A stretch of DNA of 64,000 nucleotides from Galeruca laticollis (lineage: Eukaryota; Arthropoda; Insecta; Coleoptera; Chrysomelidae): positions 174,216,445 through 174,280,444 of the forward strand of contig OY998176.1 of the NCBI GenBank assembly GCA_963921935.1, in the 5' to 3' direction. The position numbers were made by a program, and so were the translations under genes. Of the stretch, positions 55,560 to 64,000 are shown in pieces. The notes beneath the pieces were generated by a model. The model worked only from the letters and a program-made list of their open reading frames with translations, searched no databases and was not told where the DNA came from. Numbering within the stretch: the first letter of the stretch is position 1; each line of letters opens with the position of its first letter.

Positions 55560-57355
55560 TTCAGAGCACTAACCTTTCACTGGCAACGCGCGGTCCCTGA
55601 GACCGAGGAAAATTTGTTTCTCGTTTTAAAACGCAACGCACCTCTTTCTCGCTCTGCGCCGCCAGGTACCTTTTACCCTTATCCCTGGCCACTTAGTATA
55701 GAATCGTTTTCTGTGTAGTGCGTATCGTTTTTCTGCTTTGCAAAGTGGCGGTGTGAGACACCGACGTTGCAAAACTCGTATTTTTTTTGGGTAAGCATTA
55801 AATGCTTTTTTATTTCATTTTTGCTTATAAAATTACATTTTAGTTTCTACTAATCAACTATGTCTTACGAAAAAGAGCAAGAGGCATTGCAAAAATTATT
55901 TGATGAGGTTCCAACTGATTCCGTGGCCGGCGAACCAGAAGATGATAATGTAAGTTCTTGTGTTGATAGGTGTATAAGTTTGTGTTAGTTTGGTTTAAAT
56001 GTTCATTTATCTATGGACACCTGAGGGAAAATATTGAAGTAATTATGTTATTTTGTTCATTAGTTAAGAGTTTTAGCATTCGTTTTTGTATTAAGTAGTA
56101 TATTTTATTTTTTTTTCAATTTTTAAATATAAGGTTACCGAAAATTCAATTGATTATTTATTATGACGATTTTTATTATAAAAATAACGAGAAATACATC
56201 ATAGCATATTTTAAAGTATCGGAACTGTTACAGGGCCAACGACTAAGATATATTTCTTTAATGAAAAAAAAGAGACGTAAAAAAATCGGATCTAAAATTG
56301 GTCTCATAGACCGACGTTACCAATTATGTACCAATTTAACCACGTAACCCACGAAAGGCCAATTGTAATTGCATTGTGAAGCGTTAATCCACAATTTGAA
56401 ATTTAAAAGTAACACCCGCGTCGTCATTTATAATAGGGTGCGAGCTAGTGTTGTTCGTGTGAAGTTGTTTTCCCTGCCCAGCCATTATTTGCCATTTTTC
56501 TCGCCTAGCCGTGTAAATACCTACTATCACGTTCCAATAGAGCCACGAAAATTGGGTTTTCTAGTAGTGTAGGATAGAAATATATTTCTGATTCAGTATA
56601 TTTAAGTAGTCATAAATCTCTCTTTACTGGATCAATCAAATAATTTTATTGATTCATGTGCAATAAATCGCGATCGGTCGGTGAAAACAGGAGTATTTTC
56701 GTCTAACATTAATACCCAATATTCATACGTTATATCCTGCACTGTTCAAATGACTGGAGTTTTCTGTATCTTTCCGCCAACAGTTGAGTAACCAATCCGA
56801 GATATAACAGGCAATAAAAATATGAAGTAAGATGAGATAGCTTTATGACGAAAGCAATTCTTAAAGAAATGGTTCTTTATCAAGATGATGAACTTATGCA
56901 TGCTTACAATCTTACTTTGAAATAGGTACTTACAGGCACGTATGAGTGTACCAAAGCCTTCCAAAACTAAAAGTGAACTCACGGACGAAGAAATATTCTG
57001 GATACTAGAGACAAACTTTTAAGATAGTTATTTTGACGATTGTGCTTGGGAGGATGGTTCACGTGATATTGATAAGGTGAATGAATGGAATGACTTTTTG
57101 CAAGTGAATGATACAGACAGTAGAAATCAAACTACAGATTCCGCGGAGGGAGTGAGCCAAACAGTTGAAATCCATAATGATGATAACACTTATTACTTTT
57201 CCGCCAACTTTATCTACGATGCGAGAAAAGTATTGGTTCACCCCAACAAAATTTGCAGCTTAATTTTTTTACATATTTTTACGTTTTTAATTGAGAAGTA
57301 CAAGAAAAATGGGGTTTTACAAATTAAAAAGGTTTTAAAGATTAAACCTAAATTT
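55560..57355 (+). pseudogene. piggyBac 5' end with N-terminal exon(s), truncated
   Basis: GC-richer terminal DNA (55575-55770) contains two palindromic blocks, cggtccctgagaccg and cggtgtgagacaccg. A 5' UTR intron looks likely (GT at 55791, AG at 55843), followed by ATG at 55860: MSYEKEQEALQKLFDEVPTD and AGEPEDDN, then a consensus donor (gtaagt at 55950). A possible second exon starts after acttacag at 56937 with SVPKPSKTKSELTDEEIFWI and SYFDDCAWEDGSRDIDKVN. Acidic N termini of this kind are typical of piggyBac transposases. The catalytic domain is absent; satellite A begins at 57360. Confidence 0.55.
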
Positions 57356-57359
57356 CCTG

Positions 57360-57535
57360 CACTCCGGAGGCGGTATCGTGCTAACATACCAAAATTTCTC
57401 CAAAAATTACCAAAAATGTGCTATATCTGAGATTATAGAACCCATTGTACTGGCACTGGTGGGTTAAAGATCAATATGGTCCATCTGTGAGACGCTTTGA
57501 ACAATATTCAATCAAAAAAATAGTCACTTGTTCAA
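57360..57535. repeat. satellite A monomer
   Basis: Starts cactccggaggcggtatcgt and has acccattgtactggcactgg 80 bases later and aacaatattcaatca near the end, matching one 170-bp unit of 4890-5190. Confidence 0.8.
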
Positions 57536-57539
57536 CCTT

Positions 57540-58965
57540 CCAGTAGTCGCGCGTATCTGAGATATACAAACTGATACTTTTTTCTCATATATCTCGAACA
57601 CCTACTTAGCGGTGGGGATGTGCTCTCGTCTGCCTACCTGCTCGAGGGAAGTTTTGAGGTTAGTATTGGTGCAAACTTTGTAGAGTGAACAGTTTGTAAA
57701 AAAGTTCCACTTGTATTTGAGAGATACACTGCGATCATTCATCTGAGTTTTGCTGATTTGCTTGTATATTTATTTAATTTATATAAGCGCAGTCTTTTTT
57801 GTTTCAGGTAGACCATCTGTTAATATTTTATACTTCGCTACTAAAAAACATGAAAAAAATAATCTTGTATCTGTGAGATACCCGCTAGCATTCTTGCCTG
57901 TTCTAAATTATTGTCCTAAGTATTAAGGATTTTTGTTGTTTTTGCAGTGAATTATGGCTTCCAAGAGAATATATAGCTTCAATAATGACGCAGACGTATT
58001 AGAGCTCCAACGACTCCTTATTGAAGACGATGATGATGACGCAGTTGAAGACGTCTTAGAAGAAGATTATGATACTTACTGTTCCGAAGCCATAGAAAGA
58101 AGAAAAGAGGATTCAGATAGTGAACAAGACGATACGGATGCAAGTATATCATCAGATGATGAAGATGAGAATTGTTATGTTGCTGTCAAAAAAAAGAACG
58201 GAAAAATCGTTGATAAATATTTATGGAAAAAATACTCTATAGCAGAAAAAGAAGATTGAAGAAGCAATACATACTTGCACGTCTTCCAGGAGTTATTGGC
58301 AACGCTCGCCAAATTACAGGATACTTTGAAGCGTGTAAGTGTCTATTCGATGACCGTATTCTAAACCTCATAGTCACTTACACGAATCAGCATATAATAA
58401 ATGTACAACCCAATTTCAGCAGAGAAGCAGACGCACGTATTACTGATATGATCGAAATGCATGCATTTATAGGCCTACTTTACTTGGCTGGACTTTATAA
58501 AGGCGGCCGATTGAACTTAGAAGAGCTGTGGGACGCAACAGGAAACGGTGTTGAAATATTCAGATTAACGATGAGCTAAATTCGTTTTAGATTCCTGATG
58601 CGCTGTATCAGGTTCGATAACCGACAGTCTAGAGATGAGAGAAAAAAAATTGATCGGTTAGCTGCCGTGCGAGAAATATTTGAGATGTTTGTTGAAAACA
58701 GTAAAACATCTTATTCACTAGGAGCTAATGTAACAATCGATGAAAAGCTGGAAGCGTTTCGAGGCAGGTGTAATTTTATCCAATATATACCATAAAAACC
58801 GGCCAAGTACGGTATTAAGATCTTTGCGCTGGTTGGTGCTAAAACATAATACACCAGTAATATGGAAATTTATGCTCGAACACAACCAGATGGCCCCTAT
58901 TCTAACAGCAACAAAAAAGCTGAAAAGAGAACGAAAGAAAGTCCGGTCCTAGCTTGAATCTTCTT
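57540..58965 (+). pseudogene. piggyBac (PGBD4-like) element 5' end and transposase N-terminal half
   Basis: The left terminal region starts ccttccagtagtcgcgcg and carries three copies of tgagatac-like strings (57555, 57718, 57872). A reading frame starts at 57954 (MASKRIYSFNNDADVLELQR) after a ttttgcag acceptor-like site. It is followed by a very acidic stretch (IEDDDDDAVEDVLEEDYDTY). After a frame change come IGNARQITGYFEACKCLFDD, HAFIGLLYLAGLYKGGRLNL and, past stops, RFDNRQSRDERKKIDRLAAV. The catalytic region has NVTIDEKLEAFRGRC (first Asp), then CNFIQYIP and KPAKYGIKIFALVGAKT in the next frame. Similarity ends near 58960, where an unrelated protein begins. Confidence 0.82.
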
Positions 58966-58970
58966 AAATA

Positions 58971-60120
58971 ATGCTACCTCTAGAAAGTATCTACTTTGAT
59001 GGGAGAAAAGATAAGACCTTGGTCTTATCAGAGCCAGGTTCCGTTTTCATATGTCACGTAACTTCAAATACTGGAACTAGCGCTGATTTCATACAAAGTA
59101 TTACCCACTTTATGCAGAAAGGAATTGATCATTCAAAAATGGTTGCTATTGGGAGGGGTGATGGAACGAACGTCAACACTGGAAAGATAAATGGCGTTAT
59201 AGGACGGCTAGAACTTTTTGTTGGTCATAAACTGCATTGGAAAAACGCCTGGGCCACAGCAGTTTTCTGGAACAATAGGAAAGTTGCTGGAAAATGTGAA
59301 ATGCTTGCAGTATTAAATTTCGTTACTTTTACTGTTGCACCAGAAATTCACAAAAAAGATCTCAGTACTGATCAAAAATATCTTTATGATATATGTATGG
59401 CGGTATCATCAGGATTTTGTCACACAAATTGGGCAAATAGGAGTCCAGGAAAGATGGCTCACTCCAGGTGGCTTACTACAGCCAACAGAATTCTGCGACT
59501 ATATTTAGCAACCACTGAGCCTGAAAATGGACTTTTAGCTGAATATGTTATTAAAGTGTATGCACCCTGCTGGTTCGAAATAAAAAAAAACCCAAGAACA
59601 ACTCACTGTGCACATCATCTTCACGGAATGATCGAGGAAAGAATTTAAGACGATCGTTAATTAAGTTATTCAGAGGAATTGTTATTTTGCTCACTCTGAA
59701 AACATTCTATTGGCGGCAATGCTTGAATATGAGCGGACACACATACGAGAACTGACATTACGAAGAATTCTTAAAGCAAGAATAAATGTTCCTGTTCAGA
59801 AAGAGGAAATACGCAAATTTGAGCTTCCGAGTTTAAATTTTGAAGCAGAGGAGTACTTTGAGTTGATTAGCTGGACCAATCCATTGGAATCACCTGATAC
59901 CAAAAAACTTACTGAAGAAGACATCACACAACTGCTTAAGACATGTTTAAAATTTGAAGGGGTAGGGAATGTAGAGATGCTCCGTTGCCATTCTCAGTCA
60001 GTCGAGAGACATGTGAAACTGGTGATAGAGTCGTCATTGGCGAGCTGTGGTGCAGAAGCCAGAGATGGATTTATTCGTAGCCGTTTTAAGTCTGTCTACA
60101 AAAGAACTCCTCAAGTTTGA
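58971..60120 (+). pseudogene. insect transposon-associated protein of unidentified family
   Basis: Two long ORFs (225 and 136 codons) in different frames appear to be one broken gene. The first has ESIYFDGRKDKTLVL, SEPGSVFICHVTSNTGTSAD, MVAIGRGDGTNVNTGKINGV and LSTDQKYLYDICMAVSSGFC, then SPGKMAHSRWLTTANRILRL and EYVIKVYAPCWFEIKK. The second has AAMLEYERTHIRELTLRRIL, FELPSLNFEAEEYFELISW and CHSQSVERHVKLVIESS, ending SRFKSVYKRTPQV. I recall similar proteins as multi-copy families in insects, but I cannot assign a transposase class. The conserved Asp, His/Trp and Glu (DGTNVNTG, HSRWLT, SVERHVK) are compatible with a DDE-like nuclease, which is inference. A stop and frameshift separate the halves (59648-59710). 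Confidence 0.55.
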
Positions 60121-60229
60121 TACCATTTTGGGCCACCAGGGGAATCTGAAAATCATGAATAAAGTAAGAAGAACTTTTTTTATTTCATTTTTTAACTGAG
60201 AAATATAGTTTATTGCCAAAAAATTTCAA

Positions 60230-60560
60230 AAAAACATTTGTTCTAATAATTTTTTACTTGATATGCCTTTTTTCATCATTATTGTGGAACCTGAACATGT
60301 TTTGAGAATATGCTGGAACTTTTTTATACGGTATTTTTTATCAATTATAATGGTAGTTCAGGAATAGCAAAAAAAATTCTTTTGTTCGCTGTTAATTGGT
60401 TTAATTCATTTTTCCACTTGATAAGCATTTTTTAACATCTTTGTGGAACCTGAACATGTTTTGGGAATGGGCTGGAACTTTTTTACACTGCAGTTTTCAT
60501 CAAGTGGAACCATTTGGTGGGTCAGGCAACAAAAAAAAAACAAAACCTAATTTTTTTCGC
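60230..60560. repeat. tandem duplication, about 159-bp offset
   Basis: gtggaacctgaacatgtttt occurs at 60284 and 60443, with surrounding tacttgata.gc.ttttt and tggaacttttttac.c.g matching. Two units; no gene. Confidence 0.75.
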
Positions 60561-60949
60561 TGTTTTCGCTCCAACCTACCGATACAGCCTCCACATTGCG
60601 GAAAAGTTGATTTTAATCCTCAAAACCTTTTATTTTTATAAAGGATGTGGATAATTTTGTGTCTAATGGAAAAGTGCAATGTACAAAATGTATTACTTGA
60701 TATATATATTTTTAATTTTCCGATGTAAATGTGAATTTGTTGGAGACTAAAGTGAAAGCTGGTTTGCATTGAATATCTGTTTAAATAAAAAACATTCAAC
60801 TAAAGAGTTGAATGTTTTTGGTTTAAATTAATTGTATAAATATATTCATTTTTTTATTTAGTTTTCATTAACCACTATTTAAAACTAATTAAATTATATT
60901 CAACCGAGATCAATAAAGAAGCGTGATGTAATAACGGATGGATAATATC
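60561..60949. other. gene-free; includes a satellite A scrap and a perfect hairpin
   Basis: 60577-60625 holds an inverted scrap of satellite A (ccgatacagcctcc). 60788-60819 is a perfect 14-bp inverted repeat (aaaaacattcaact, loop aaag). Confidence 0.6.
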
Positions 60950-61735
60950 AATGTGTATTTTCAGAATTGTTGAGGTTTATACAGTAAAACCAATGATTTT
61001 CACAGAAGTTCTTTAGAAAATAATTTCGATATGATTTAAGCTGTGGAAGCCTGCTGGCAGCAAGAAGTAAATGGAGTAGAAATTATAGATGCAATGTAGT
61101 AAGAGGTCATAGAGATTTAGAATTAACCAATTAGGCGGTAATAAGAGGCGCTGGCGTATTTATTGGAGTAACCAAAAAGTGTGAGTTAATTAAAACTGTT
61201 CAAAAATGCAGTACTTTTGAAGCATTGGAACCATTTAAAAATAAGTAACAAAAAATTTACTTCTACAGTTTTTCATATTCCTCCAAATAGATATAAAAAC
61301 GTTTATAAATTAGTTTTTAATTAGGTACATCAACAGATAGTCGATGTTTAAAATACCTACATATTTGAGGATTTAAATATTGGTGAAATCACTGGGGCTG
61401 ACTTTAGTTTTAACGGAAATTTAAATAATAAATTGAGTACATTATATGAATTTTTTATACTAATACTAAAACCATAGATTTCATTATGTCAATTCAGCAC
61501 TTGCCGAATGTAGGTATGTGTGGAGATGTAGATATTTTATATAATGATCTTTGTTCAAGTATTTGGGACGTAGCAAAAAATTTAGGTCTCTTTTCAACGG
61601 AAAAAAAGAATAATACAAAAAAAACCTCCTCGTAACTCTTGGTTTGATGTTGAATGTAAAGAGCTACAAACTCATGTAAAAATTAAATTAAAAGAGTGCC
61701 TTAATTATGGGTTTTCAGAACCATAAAAACGAATT
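60950..61735 (+). pseudogene. LINE APE endonuclease remnant
   Basis: In changing frames: VYFQNC.GLYSKTNDFH, RGAGVFIGVTKKCELI (normally RGGGV.I), SFHIPPNRYKNVYKLVF, LNIGEITGADFSFNGNLNNK (region after GDFN), SIQHLPNVGMCGDVDILYND and then NSWFDVECKELQTHVKIK, the endonuclease-to-reverse-transcriptase linker. Stops and frameshifts are frequent. Confidence 0.75.
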
Positions 61736-61785
61736 ACATTACTATAAAAAAATAATATAAGCAGCTAATTTTAAAAAAGAAACAA

Positions 61786-62912
61786 GTGTGTGAAAATAAT
61801 GTTATGGCTGCTCTTTCCAATACTAGAAATCAGTCAGAGTCTTGTATAACATTAAACTTATTTAGACGTCGAAATAAATTCTGCCCGGTATCAATTGTGG
61901 AATGGGACCACTTAACTACAATTAAGGTTGAATTTGATATCAGTTTTTTTGGCGTTGGAAATGAGTTTCTGGATTCACCTATAACACTCCCAGAACTTGA
62001 TCAATCCCTGTTGGTGCGTAAAGATGGTAAGGCTAGTGGTAGGGATGGCATGTTTCCAAGCAACAAGCTTCCGAAATCTGTTATAAAATTTTTTCGAACA
62101 ATTATCAATGTCCTTGGGTTATTACTGCTGATAACAAACTTGTAGTCAATACCGATAGAACAAAAGTAACTATATTCGCAAAAAGTTGCCATGTACATAA
62201 TTACAATAAAAAATTTCATTATAGTGGATATTGTTTGGGAACAGTAAAGCAGTTTACTTACTTGGGTGTTGATTTCTCCTCCACAGCCTTGTTTTGCATC
62301 ATGGCTGAGAATTCTAAAATCAAAGCTAATCGGGCCATTGGAGCAGTAATGGATATAATATGTCGGTCAAAAATGAATACTTGGGAATCGTGGATCAATC
62401 TATATAATTCAATTATTTTATCTTCTATTTCATTTGGAATTGGTGTATGAGGTCTGCGTTACACTGATATTATAGAGTGTGTACAAATAAACTTTTTCAA
62501 AAAACTCCTAAGTACCTCTGATTACATTATACGCTTGGAAACAAGTTCTGATCATTTGTCAACGGTTGTTTCCAAACATTCCTTACTTCGGTTAAACAAA
62601 CTCAAAGGAATGAACTCTTCAAGACTCTCAGAAATTTGTTTCAATCGACTTGCTCAGTTAGCATACGATAATAATTCTAAGTATAATTGGGTGACACAAC
62701 TTAAAGAATGGTTTATTTATGCGCAATGTGAGTGTCTATGGGAAGATTATTTAAGTACAAATGTACGCAGTTTAGATAGACTTATTCTAGACAAATTTCG
62801 AAAACGACTGCTTGATAGTGAGAGGTTGCTTCTAGTTACTCTTTACTATACTCACACTTACCAGTTGGTGGAAATAGCAGTTATTTGCAAACACCCGCAC
62901 ACATTTATATAA
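61786..62912 (+). pseudogene. LINE reverse transcriptase edges with the catalytic core deleted
   Basis: ORF 61786-62145 ends in the fingers motif SLLVRKDGKASGRDGMFPSN. The next coding piece is KLVVNTDRTKVTIFAKSCHV followed by GTVKQFTYLGVDFSSTA (thumb), then MNTWESWINLYNSIILSSIS and ORF 62535-62912 (HSLLRLNKLKGMNSSRLSEI). The first catalytic Asp region, the PQG box and the YADD box are all missing, a deletion of several hundred bases at about 62110-62120. Confidence 0.82.
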
Positions 62913-63237
62913 CTATAATAATAGCGCACTTCAGAACCTGTAGTAAAACATTTTTTAAATTGTCTTTTAAAGGAAGTTTTTATATTATTAACAGCACTGA
63001 GAATTGCACTGTCTGTAATATGGATTCCCCGGAGTGATTACATCATATGATTTTCGAATGTCCCATTTACAGCCCTCTAAGATAAAATTGTTTTTTTTCC
63101 AGAATGTTCATGATATTAATGATCTGGTACACTACCTCAATATTGATAATACACGAAAGGGATTCTTCGAATTTACTAAATTAACTAATAGAATTATCAG
63201 TATATTAAAGCTGCCAGCATTTGCACATGGTGAATGA
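62913..63237 (+). pseudogene. LINE C-terminal zinc motif
   Basis: Frame near 63000: TENCTVCNMDSPE, an in-frame stop at about 63036, then LHHMIFECPIYS, giving the C-x2-C...H-x4-C arrangement typical of LINE C termini. DLVHYLNIDNTRKGFFEFTK and IISILKLPAFAHGE end the ORF; this end is shared with the truncated copy at 4.2 kb. Confidence 0.75.
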
Positions 63238-63424
63238 TTGGCTTTATCATGAAGTACACACATATTTTATATTTTGGTTTTTATCTTAACTTTTTTATTA
63301 ATTTACAAATTAGTTCTATGTCATAATTTATTTCGAATTATCTTAATTCCACTCTTGAAATTTTGTACCGAACCCTTATGAAAAGATTTATCTTATGCAC
63401 AATAAACTATCTATTTATCTATCA

Positions 63425-64000
63425 GAAAGTGAAAATAGTTCGAAGCAATTGTGGACTCTGATAAAAGGTTGTGAAAATAGTAATAATAATCAAAATAAAA
63501 ATAAAATAGAGGAGATAGTTACAGAGGATGGAGCCACGGCTAAGGAACCTATATATATAGCACAAAAAATTAACGACTTTTTCGCTGACGTTGGAGAAAA
63601 ATTAGCAAGAGAAATAAATATTCCAACTAATCCTGTCTGCAAAAACGATCGAATTCAGATGAATACATCCTTCTTTTTAACACCTGTACCAGAGTCAGAA
63701 GTATTAAACATTATTAAAACATTAAAAAACAAAAAGGCACCAGGTATAGACAACATTACATCTGAAGCTATCAAATAAAATGCAGAAGTGATCGCTCCAT
63801 ATTTAGTAGATTTGATCAATTCCATTTTAGAAACAGGGAAGTGCCCAGCAGAATTTAAAAAGACCATAATCACTCTAATACTTAAAAAAGGGGATAAAAA
63901 ATGTTTATCAAACTACAGACTTATCTCACTAATATCAACAGTTGCAAAAATTATCGAGAAATCCCTAAAATCTAGGTTAACTGCATATTTAAATAGATAC
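63425..64000 (+). pseudogene. second LINE reverse transcriptase, continues past the window
   Basis: Directly after the (CTAT)n tail: SSKQLWTLIKGCENSNNN, YIAQKINDFFADVGEKLARE, SEVLNIIKTLKNKKAPGIDN (fingers), a TAA after SEAIK at 63776, then FKKTIITLILKKGDKKCLSN and YRLISLISTVAKIIEKSLKS (normally YRPISL). This is a Jockey-group reverse transcriptase start from a different family than the preceding LINE. Only one stop is seen so far, so it is younger or better preserved. Its 5' part is absent, so it appears truncated at the junction with the older LINE tail. Confidence 0.82.

Larger units (their letters stand above)
60950..63424 (+). mobile_element. LINE (Jockey/CR1-like), internally deleted, with (CTAT)n tail
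   Basis: It begins within the endonuclease (NVYFQNC.GLYSKTNDFH) and ends in a 3' UTR and ctatctatttatctatc. The 3' end matches 4228-4551. Endonuclease, reverse transcriptase edges and a C-terminal Cys motif are present. The reverse transcriptase core has been deleted at about 62120. Confidence 0.87.

Noticed and set aside
57077..57430. 117-codon ORF as an independent gene
   Set aside because: Its first half is the acidic N-terminal piggyBac-like region and its second half runs into satellite A, so it is a composite of unrelated sequence.

Overview
The window is AT-rich eukaryotic DNA, most likely from an insect. The evidence is the transposon content: Jockey/CR1-like LINEs, Penelope-like elements with GIY-YIG nucleases, a Gypsy element primed by tRNA-Lys, rosa-type and classical mariners, piggyBac, pogo, Harbinger, MULE and Ginger-like elements. 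I recognise no host housekeeping gene. Nearly every coding segment belongs to a mobile element and is broken by stops, frameshifts or deletions.

The exception is the left end (1-2741). It holds a compact set of intact, overlapping small genes that looks like part of a Polinton/adintovirus-like dsDNA element: the tail of one ORF, a small basic protein, a 425-residue capsid-like protein and a 162-residue protein on the + strand. These converge on small coiled-coil and membrane proteins on the - strand. One membrane-protein gene has been tandemly duplicated.

Layout: 2.7-10 kb holds simple tandem repeats, a truncated LINE 3' end, a 170-bp satellite, a broken Harbinger transposase and long empty AT-rich DNA. 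At 9.9-10.6 kb is a Penelope-like fragment inside an inverted repeat. At 10.7-18.9 kb is a full-length but dead Gypsy element with LTRs of unequal length. At 19.2-21.4 kb are minisatellites and a second 170-bp satellite with a dimeric higher-order pattern. At 21.6-23 kb are a Gypsy gag remnant and a LINE RNase H remnant. At 26-31.3 kb is a minus-strand LINE with a (CATTA)n tail, split by a Ginger-like transposon (28.4-30.65 kb). At 32.5-41.6 kb are several Penelope-like fragments, one split or flanked by a pogo element, and a roughly 0.5-kb inverted repeat carrying degenerate hammerhead-like motifs. At 42-44 kb are minisatellites. At 45.6-51 kb are three Tc1/mariner elements, one a DD41D type with TIRs of about 280 bp. 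At 52-60 kb are three piggyBac remnants, a FLYWCH/MULE element and a protein of unidentified family. At 61-64 kb are two LINEs, the second running off the window.

There is no operon or pathway apart from the left-end viral-like module. The rest is best read as layered insertions. Family names come from recalled motifs; no database search was run.
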